From an uncultured Clostridia bacterium (GTDB lineage Bacteria > Bacillota > Clostridia > Oscillospirales > CAG-272): DNA of 33,319 nt. Positions 26,449 to 33,319 of this stretch are shown piece by piece; position 1 is the stretch's first letter; each line of letters starts with the position of its first letter. The notes beneath the pieces are model-generated. The model saw only the letters and a program-made list of their open reading frames with translations, searched no databases and had not been told where the DNA came from. Position numbers and translations under genes: made by a program. Where the stretch lies: assembly GCA_947627475.1 (NCBI GenBank), contig CANQWE010000018.1:1-33319 (forward strand), given 5' to 3'.

Positions 26449-28369
26449 ATCATCCAGTGCTGCTCCGGCCGCTCCGGCACGGGGACAGCGTGCACCAAAG
26501 GGTGTGCTGCGCCGTCTGCTGCGTACCTTGTTTGAATTCTATCCGGTTCTGCTTCCGATCACGCTAGTGTGTATCCTGATCAATGCTATCGTCAGCGCCG
26601 CTCCGGCCGTGTTTCTGCAAAACGTCATCGCCGTCGTGGACGAAAGCTATAAGAGTGGTGACTGGGCGTCTGTGTCCGGGAGAATCATCACGTATGTGAT
26701 CATTCTTGTGGGGATGTATATCATCAGCCTCATTGCCGGTACATTTTACACGCAAATGATGGCCATTATTACCCAAGGCTCATTGAAAAAGCTTCGTGAG
26801 AAAATGTTCAGCCACATGCAGGACCTGCCTATCAGGTACTTCGATACAAAAGGTCACGGCGACATCATGAGCTATTATACCAACGACGTGGATACCCTGC
26901 GGCAGATGATCAGCCAAAGCTTGCCGCAGATGTTGATATCTGGTGTGACGCTGCTGACAGTATTTTGTATTATGATGTATTACAGTATGATACTGGGTTT
27001 GGTTGTGGTTGCCGGCGTGATCTGCATGGTAGTCGCAGCCCGGGCTGTCACCCGCCGTTCTTCCAAATACTTTCTGCGTCAGCAGATTACGCTGGCCAAG
27101 GCCGAAGCTTTTATGGAAGAGATGATGACCGGCCAAAAGGTTATCAAGGTGTTTTGCCATGAGGAGGGCGCTCGGGCCGACTTTGACAAGGTCAACGGTG
27201 AAATTTTTTACAACGCACGTAACGGAAACCGGTTCGCCAACATTTTGATGCCCCTGCTGGGCAACATCGGTAACGTGATGTATGTTGTAGTGGCCCTGGT
27301 AGGCGGTGCGTTGCTGCTGACGGACATGCCCAACATCAGCATTTCCGGCATGGCTTTCAGTATCAGCATCGTTGTGCCGTTTCTGAACATGACAAAACAG
27401 TTTGCCGGCGCCATCGGCCAGGTGTCCAACCAGGTCAACATGGTTATCATGGGTTTGGCAGGGGCGCATCGTATTTTCGCCCTGCTGGACGAGCAGCCCG
27501 AAACGGACGCAGGCTATGTCACATTGGTAAATGCAAAAGAGAATGCAGACGGCAGCATAAGCGAGTGTGCGGAGCGAACCAACGTGTGGGCATGGAAGCA
27601 TCCACACCACGACGGTACTGTCACCTATACACGACTGCAGGGTGATGTGCGTTTCTATGACGTGGATTTCGGCTATACGCCGGAAAAAACGGTGCTGCAC
27701 AACATTTCCCTGTATGCCAAGCCTGGTCAAAAGGTGGCTTTTGTAGGTTCTACAGGCGCGGGCAAAACCACCATTACAAACCTGATCAACCGCTTTTATG
27801 ATATTGCTGACGGTAAGATTCGTTATGATGGCATCAACATCAACAAGATCAAAAAAGCGGATCTGCGCCGCAGCCTGGGCATTGTATTACAGGACACAAA
27901 TCTTTTCACCGGTACGGTGATGGAAAATATCCGATACGGCAACCTGGACGCACGCGATGAGGAATGTATTGCAGCGGCGCAGCTCGCCGGCGCGGATGAT
28001 TTCATCCGGCGCCTGCCGGAGGGTTACAACACAATGCTTACAGGGAACGGAGCCAATCTCAGTCAGGGCCAGCGTCAGCTGCTTGCCATCGCGCGCGCAG
28101 CCGTAGCCGACCCGCCCGTTATGATCCTGGACGAAGCTACCAGTTCCATCGACACGCGTACTGAAGCCATTGTGCAGCGGGGCATGGATGCGCTGATGAC
28201 CGGGCGCACTGTGTTTGTCATCGCGCACCGTCTTTCCACCGTGCAGAATTCCAACGCGATCATGGTACTGGATCACGGCCGCATCATTGAACGCGGTACC
28301 CACGAAGACCTGATCGGGCTCAAGGGCACTTACTATCAGTTGTACACTGGTGCACTGGAGCTGGATTGA
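26432..28369 (+). CDS. ABC exporter half-transporter with canonical catalytic residues (heterodimer partner)
   Basis: TMD-NBD fusion; GSTGAGKTT, LSQGQRQ, VMILDEATSSID, IAHRLST; overlaps upstream stop; ORF-track start 26354 too far upstream. Confidence 0.9.
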   Translation: MMARNKSSSAAPAAPARGQRAPKGVLRRLLRTLFEFYPVLLPITLVCILINAIVSAAPAVFLQNVIAVVDESYKSGDWASVSGRIITYVIILVGMYIISLIAGTFYTQMMAIITQGSLKKLREKMFSHMQDLPIRYFDTKGHGDIMSYYTNDVDTLRQMISQSLPQMLISGVTLLTVFCIMMYYSMILGLVVVAGVICMVVAARAVTRRSSKYFLRQQITLAKAEAFMEEMMTGQKVIKVFCHEEGARADFDKVNGEIFYNARNGNRFANILMPLLGNIGNVMYVVVALVGGALLLTDMPNISISGMAFSISIVVPFLNMTKQFAGAIGQVSNQVNMVIMGLAGAHRIFALLDEQPETDAGYVTLVNAKENADGSISECAERTNVWAWKHPHHDGTVTYTRLQGDVRFYDVDFGYTPEKTVLHNISLYAKPGQKVAFVGSTGAGKTTITNLINRFYDIADGKIRYDGININKIKKADLRRSLGIVLQDTNLFTGTVMENIRYGNLDARDEECIAAAQLAGADDFIRRLPEGYNTMLTGNGANLSQGQRQLLAIARAAVADPPVMILDEATSSIDTRTEAIVQRGMDALMTGRTVFVIAHRLSTVQNSNAIMVLDHGRIIERGTHEDLIGLKGTYYQLYTGALELD

Positions 28370-28402
28370 GTATCTGTTTAATTTGCCAGAGCTTCTTAGC
28401 CT

Positions 28403-28436
28403 GGGGTAAAGCGATATCGCTTTACCCCTTTTTTTA
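28403..28436 (+). terminator. Rho-independent terminator
   Basis: Perfect palindrome GGGGTAAAGCGATATCGCTTTACCCC followed by TTTTTTTATT. Confidence 0.85.
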
Positions 28437-28686
28437 TTGAATAACAAAAATTTTATTTAGAAACATTTGACCTGTGTCTCCAATGCTGTATTGCAGACGC
28501 CGCCCCAACTGGCGGGGAATAAAATTTTTTCAAAGGGTGAAACTGTTTGTAAGTATACCAGCATCATCCGCGGCAGTGTCGGAAAATTTGGAAAAATGTC
28601 AAGCACACAATAGCTGCCCGTTTCGATGAGAGCACGAAACATGGCCTGCCAATTGTCTTCACCCAGAAAAGGGAGGGGAATCGCAT

Positions 28687-29919
28687 ATGGAGAAACACAT
28701 CCTGATCCTCACGACTACCAATGACTTTCTTGGAAAATTTGAACAGGAAAACGTACGCATTCTGCAGCAGCGGGGATATGTGGTACATTATGCCACCAAT
28801 ATCCATGAACCCCATTATTTTTCCGATTTGGAGAGACTGCACAAAATGCATGTGATCGTGCATCCTATTGAGATCGCCAGATCGCCATTTATGATTCAGG
28901 ACAATCAAAAGGCACTGAGACAGATCGTGGGGCTGTTACAAAAATATCCCATACAGGCCATACACTGCCATACACCGGTAGGCGGGCTGCTGGGACGTCT
29001 GGCAGGCAGGCTTTGCCCGGGGAAAAACATCGTTGTTCTGTATACAGCACATGGGTTTCATTTTTATCGGAATGCTCCCTTTATCAATCATCTTGTATAT
29101 TATAGGGTGGAAAAATTGCTGGCCCGTTATACCGATATTCTGATCGTCATCAATGAGGAGGACTACAGAAGCGCCCGAAAATTCCGACTGAAGAAAAACG
29201 GAAGTCTATATAAACTCCCCGGCGTGGGATTGGACCGGCAAATTTTCAGACCTGTGTCACAGCAGGAGAGAAAAACGCTCCGAGATCGTCTGGGGATTGG
29301 GGATGAAATATTTTTTCTCCTGTCAATCGGGGAACTCAATGAAAATAAAAACCATCGGGTGGTTTTGGAGGCGCTGGCCAGACTGCGGCGGATGCACAAG
29401 GATATATCCGCCATCCGCTACGGAATTTGCGGGGACGGCTTTTTCCGGCAGCATATGGAGCGATGGATCGCAGAGATGGGGCTGGAGGACAATGTGATCC
29501 TTTATGGTCACCGAACCGATATTCCTCAAATGATTGGATGCGCTGACGCCACTGTCTTTCCTTCCAAGCGAGAGGGTCTCGGCATGGCAGGGTTGGAGTC
29601 GCTGGCCATGGGCATTCCGGTGATCGCGTCGGACAACCGGGGAAGCCGGGAATATATGGAACACGGAAAAAACGGATTTGTCTATCGGTATGACGATATA
29701 GACGGATTTGCCCAGGGCATTGAGGCTATGAAAAAGCTGTGTCCCCAAAAAAGGAAAAGAATGGCGGCCTGCTGTGTCGCATCCGTAAAGCCATTCGATC
29801 AGGAATATGCGAGCGCTTTGATGAGAAGGGTTTATACAGATATGGAACGAAGGATAGAGGCGGAGGCGTATGAAAAGGACAAGCAGGGCAGAGATCAGTA
29901 TCATTATGGGCGTGTATAA
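28687..29919 (+). CDS. Glycosyltransferase family 4-like protein
   Basis: HCHTPVGGLLGRLAGR, TAHGFHFYRNAPFIN, IGELNENKNH, VFPSKREGLGMAGLESLAMGIPVIASDNRGSREY. Confidence 0.9.
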   Translation: MEKHILILTTTNDFLGKFEQENVRILQQRGYVVHYATNIHEPHYFSDLERLHKMHVIVHPIEIARSPFMIQDNQKALRQIVGLLQKYPIQAIHCHTPVGGLLGRLAGRLCPGKNIVVLYTAHGFHFYRNAPFINHLVYYRVEKLLARYTDILIVINEEDYRSARKFRLKKNGSLYKLPGVGLDRQIFRPVSQQERKTLRDRLGIGDEIFFLLSIGELNENKNHRVVLEALARLRRMHKDISAIRYGICGDGFFRQHMERWIAEMGLEDNVILYGHRTDIPQMIGCADATVFPSKREGLGMAGLESLAMGIPVIASDNRGSREYMEHGKNGFVYRYDDIDGFAQGIEAMKKLCPQKRKRMAACCVASVKPFDQEYASALMRRVYTDMERRIEAEAYEKDKQGRDQYHYGRV

Positions 29920-30700
29920 CCCACGAAGAGAACGCCTTTTGAAAGCGTTGGACTCTATTATCGGGCAGACCTATCCAAACTGGGAACTGCTGTTGTATGA
30001 TGATGGTTCGGATCCGGCGCCTGCAAAGTGTATTCGTACCGCTGCAGAGCGGGACTGCCGTATCGTATATATCCGGTCTAATGGGAATCAGGGATTGGCA
30101 TATGCCCTGAACGGGTGCCTGCGCAGGGCAGTGGGACGATATATCGCCAGAATGGACGACGATGATATAGCAACTTTTGACCGACTGGAAAAGCAATATG
30201 CTTTTCTAAACGCCCATCCCCGTTTTCAGTGGGTCGGCTCCAATGCAGAACTCATAGATGCAGACGGCGTGTGGGGATATCAGAAAATGCCGGAGTTCCC
30301 AGTAAGAAAGGATTTTCTGTATAATTCTCCCTATATCCATCCTTCTGTAATGTTTCGCAGGGAAGTGCTTATTGAAAACGGCGGATACAGTCTGGATCCG
30401 CAGGATCGGCAGGGAGAAGATTATGAGCTGTTTATGCGGCTGCATCGAAATGGGTGCCGAGGATACAATTTGCAGGAACCGCTGCTGCAGTACTGGGAGG
30501 ATTACACATCCCACAGAAAAAGAACATACCGGCGGCGAATCCGGGAGATGGGGCTGCGTTACAGGGGATTCAAAGAACTGGGTATTTTAAATAAAACGAC
30601 GTTGCCCTATGTGCTGAAGCCGCTGCTGGTGGGCGCCGTGCCTGCACCGGTGCATCACTATATCCGGCGGCAGCTGAAGGGAAACCGGCGAAATAGATGA
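29870..30700 (+). CDS. Glycosyltransferase family 2
   Basis: ISIIMGVYNPRRERLLKALDSIIGQTYPNWELLLYDDGS, ARMDDDDIATFDRLEKQ (DDD motif). Confidence 0.9.
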   Translation: MKRTSRAEISIIMGVYNPRRERLLKALDSIIGQTYPNWELLLYDDGSDPAPAKCIRTAAERDCRIVYIRSNGNQGLAYALNGCLRRAVGRYIARMDDDDIATFDRLEKQYAFLNAHPRFQWVGSNAELIDADGVWGYQKMPEFPVRKDFLYNSPYIHPSVMFRREVLIENGGYSLDPQDRQGEDYELFMRLHRNGCRGYNLQEPLLQYWEDYTSHRKRTYRRRIREMGLRYRGFKELGILNKTTLPYVLKPLLVGAVPAPVHHYIRRQLKGNRRNR

Positions 30701-30745
30701 AATGCAGCCACGGGAAACGGGAAACGAGAAAGGAATCCATATAGG

Positions 30746-32131
30746 ATGCAGGAGCGGGAAGAAAGAAGAGAAGCATATCGAAGAATATGGCGCCGCTCTC
30801 CCCAAATGGCGCCGATTTTGGAAAACTACCCTGTGCCTGAGGATACAGTCGGGCTGGTGGGCTCTTACGTGCTGGCCCCGGCACTGGGCAGCTTTGTACA
30901 GTGGCTCTTGCATGAGGCGGCAGGGAGCGGGAAAAAGCGGTTGTATTTTTTTGCCAGAGACGGATATTTTCCCTATCGCGCTGCCCAAGTCTTTTGTGAA
31001 ACACACCATTTGCCCATAGAGTGTCGTTATCTGTATTGTTCTCGCTATTCCCTTCGCTTGCCCCTGTTTCATCTGGACAGAGAGGCGGCGCTGACATATG
31101 TCTGCCGGGGTGGCATAGACGTCACGATGGAGCGGATTTTGCGCCGCGGAGGACTTACGGAAGAAGAACGGCAGGCAGTTTTGCAGCAGCTTTCTCTTCC
31201 GTTTGCCCCTGGAAAGGTGCTGCCCCACGCCAAACTGCCGTATATCCGTCGCTGCCTTGGCAAATGTACGCTGTTTTTGACGTATATGGACAGGCATTCC
31301 CGGGCGGCGCTGCCCGGGCTTATAGGATATCTTACCGGGGAAGGTCTTTTGGAGGATATTCCATATGCCTTGGTAGACAGCGGCTGGGTGGGCTCCATGC
31401 AGAAAACGATAGGGGATGTACTGGCGTTCCTGGGACAGCCAAGGCGGCTGGAAGGGTATTACTGGGGACTGTATGATCTGCCTGCAGACGTTTTTCAAGG
31501 GGATTATCACACCTATTATTTTTCCCCGGAAAAGCAGCTTGCGGAAAAAATTTATTTCAATAACTGTTTATTTGAAGCAATTTATACGGCGCCCCACGGA
31601 ATGACCCTGTCCTACCGGCAGAAAGGGGGGCAATATATTCCCTGCTGCGGCCAGATCCGGGAAGCGGGGAGGGCATTTGTCAGCAGAATGGAAGCTTGCC
31701 TGCTGCCGTACATCCGCTGTCTTGCCAAAACAGGGGTAGCAGTTTTGGACGCGGGGACGCTTCAAAGGGACAGGGGCGTAGTTTACAGATTGCTTCGCCA
31801 GTTTATGAGCAGGCCTTCCAGAGAAGAGGCGGAGGCTTTTGGAAGCCTGCCCTTTTCAGACGATGTGTTGGAAGGAGATGAGCAGCAGCTTGCCGCGCCC
31901 TTGACACAGAGGGAGCTGCAGGCTTATCATCTTCTTCCAAGGCTTGGGAGCATAATGGGACTTTGGAATCATCCGGTCCGGGAGAGCGCTTGGTATGAGG
32001 GGAGCGCGGTGCGCGGCGGAAAACGGGTGGGGCACCACTTGAGACAGTACAGGCTATACCAGGCAATACGCCAGATACGCAAGATGATCCAGTTTCGGAA
32101 AGAAAGGGGGTGGAGAGATGCGGGACTTTAG
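30746..32131 (+). CDS. Polysaccharide-cluster protein resembling COG5610 (predicted HAD-superfamily hydrolase)
   Basis: GSGKKRLYFFARDGYFPYRAAQVF...CRYLYCSRYSLRLPLF; located between glycosyltransferases and an export ABC. Confidence 0.6.
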   Translation: MQEREERREAYRRIWRRSPQMAPILENYPVPEDTVGLVGSYVLAPALGSFVQWLLHEAAGSGKKRLYFFARDGYFPYRAAQVFCETHHLPIECRYLYCSRYSLRLPLFHLDREAALTYVCRGGIDVTMERILRRGGLTEEERQAVLQQLSLPFAPGKVLPHAKLPYIRRCLGKCTLFLTYMDRHSRAALPGLIGYLTGEGLLEDIPYALVDSGWVGSMQKTIGDVLAFLGQPRRLEGYYWGLYDLPADVFQGDYHTYYFSPEKQLAEKIYFNNCLFEAIYTAPHGMTLSYRQKGGQYIPCCGQIREAGRAFVSRMEACLLPYIRCLAKTGVAVLDAGTLQRDRGVVYRLLRQFMSRPSREEAEAFGSLPFSDDVLEGDEQQLAAPLTQRELQAYHLLPRLGSIMGLWNHPVRESAWYEGSAVRGGKRVGHHLRQYRLYQAIRQIRKMIQFRKERGWRDAGL

Positions 32132-32891
32132 GCAGCGTAAGCAGTTTGCGTTTGTAGTCCGGCAGCTTACAGCGCGGGAGATCAAACGCAAATATGCTAG
32201 GTCTTACCTGGGGATCGTGTGGAGTGTTTTGAATCCACTACTTTCCATGGCGGTTCTTTCCTTGATTTTTTCCCAGCTGTTTCGGCGTTCCATCGATAAC
32301 TATCCCATTTATTATCTCACCGGCTATATTTTGTGGCAGACCTTCACAGGGGCCACCAACGCCGCTATGACGACGCTGGTGGATAACAAGATGCTGCTTC
32401 TGAAGGTAAAATTCCCGATGGATCTCTTTATTCTAACCCGGGTTTATACGGCGCTGATCAATCTTTTTTATTCCCTGGCAGCCTATGTGCTGATGCTGGT
32501 CGTATTCCAGGTAACGCCCAAGTGGACAATGTTTTTCACCCTGTTTGTGATCCTTTGTCTGACTGTTTTTTCTTTGGGCATTTCCTATATGCTGGCAACA
32601 GCGTATGTGTTTTTCGGGGACATCAAGCATTTGTATTCTGTTGTGCTCACCCTTTGGATGTACTGCTCAGCGATTTTTTATCCGGTGGAGCAGCTGCAGG
32701 GTTTTATCCGTGTCGTCATTTGGAACAACCCCCTTTATACCTACATCCATAGTATGCGGGGGGCTGTGATGTATGGTACACTGCCGGGCACAGTAGAGCT
32801 TTTCCAGATGATTCTTTGGAGCACGGGGATTTATGGCCTGGGCTACTGGATCTTTCGGAGAAACCGCAGCAGGATTTTGCAGAGGATATGA
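32118..32891 (+). CDS. ABC transporter permease for polysaccharide/teichoic acid export (Wzm/TagG-like)
   Basis: LTAREIKRKYARSYLGIVWSVLNPLLSMAVLSLIFSQLF...YPIYYLTGYILWQTF...AIFYPVEQL. Confidence 0.88.
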   Translation: MRDFRQRKQFAFVVRQLTAREIKRKYARSYLGIVWSVLNPLLSMAVLSLIFSQLFRRSIDNYPIYYLTGYILWQTFTGATNAAMTTLVDNKMLLLKVKFPMDLFILTRVYTALINLFYSLAAYVLMLVVFQVTPKWTMFFTLFVILCLTVFSLGISYMLATAYVFFGDIKHLYSVVLTLWMYCSAIFYPVEQLQGFIRVVIWNNPLYTYIHSMRGAVMYGTLPGTVELFQMILWSTGIYGLGYWIFRRNRSRILQRI

Positions 32892-32907
32892 GGGAGAGGG
32901 GATCGCA

Positions 32908-33319
32908 ATGGGAGAAAAAAACGGGGTAAGCCAGCCGGAGATTGTGGTGAAAAATGTGACCATGCAGTTTCGGCGGGTAAAAGATGAAGCTACCAGTCTC
33001 AAGGAACTTATGATACGCAAATTGCGCGGGGCTCATCGCTATGAGTTATTTACGGCGCTGGACGATATCAGCTTTCACGTAGAAAAGGGAGAAGTGGCAG
33101 GGATCATCGGCACGAACGGATCGGGGAAAAGCACGCTGCTCAAAATCATATCCGGCGTCCTTGTCCCCACAAGAGGGGAGGTGCTGGTAGATCGGAGAAA
33201 GGTACAGCTGCTCACCTTGGGAACAGGATTTGATCCGGAACTAACCGGACGGGAAAACGTCTACTTGAACGGTGCGATCATCGGATACTCCAAAAAATAC
33301 ATCGACGAAAAATATGACG
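32908..33319 (+). CDS. ABC transporter ATP-binding protein for polysaccharide export (Wzt/TagH-like), truncated at window end
   Basis: Own translation: MGEKNGVSQPEIVVKNVTMQFRR...LFTALDDISFHVEKGEVAGIIGTNGSGKSTLLKIISGVLVPTRGEV...LGTGFDPELTGRENVYLNG; absent from ORF track because no stop in window. Confidence 0.88.
   Translation, partial: MGEKNGVSQPEIVVKNVTMQFRRVKDEATSLKELMIRKLRGAHRYELFTALDDISFHVEKGEVAGIIGTNGSGKSTLLKIISGVLVPTRGEVLVDRRKVQLLTLGTGFDPELTGRENVYLNGAIIGYSKKYIDEKYD

Noticed and set aside
28457-28642. Minus-strand ORF (MFRALIETGSYCVLDIFPNFPTLPRMMLVYLQTVSPFEKILFPASWGG...)
   Set aside because: The composition looks protein-like and it could be a remnant, but there is no recognisable family or RBS; not called.
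1-33319. CRISPR array
   Set aside because: No regularly spaced direct repeats seen on either strand; the repeats present are dispersed inverted-repeat elements.

Overview
33.3 kb window of a bacterial chromosome, probably a gut-type Clostridia/Oscillospiraceae relative (inferred from gene content and codon style, not tested). From left to right: (1) a cell-envelope block of ftsE, ftsX, an EnvC/PcsB-like M23 peptidase, an S41 (CtpA/CtpB-type) peptidase, greA and a membrane-anchored hypothetical; (2) an RpiB/LacAB-type isomerase; (3) two ABC exporters, each with an N-terminal accessory domain and zinc ribbon, flanking a DUF1854-like protein; (4) an ECF S-component-like membrane protein and a BNR/Asp-box sialidase-like protein; (5) tandem tRNA-Thr(TGT) and tRNA-Tyr(GTA), with an IS3-family transposase directly abutting their terminator; (6) an AT-rich accessory island (~15.8-24.1 kb) with a serine-recombinase remnant, a compact same-strand operon (XRE regulator, Eco57I-type adenine methyltransferase, dual-GHKL ATPase/histidine kinase, response-regulator receiver protein, PtuB-like HNH nuclease) and a stretch of decayed genes; (7) a MarR-controlled asymmetric heterodimeric ABC exporter; (8) the start of a surface-polysaccharide cluster (GT4, GT2, COG5610-like protein, Wzm/TagG-like permease, Wzt/TagH-like ATPase cut by the window end). 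The main candidate for an undescribed system is the operon at 16.3-21.6 kb. It looks like a restriction-modification-like or anti-phage locus in which a soluble MORC/Hsp90-like plus histidine-kinase protein and a receiver protein sit between a DNA methyltransferase and an HNH nuclease. All product calls come from reading motifs by eye; no database search was run.
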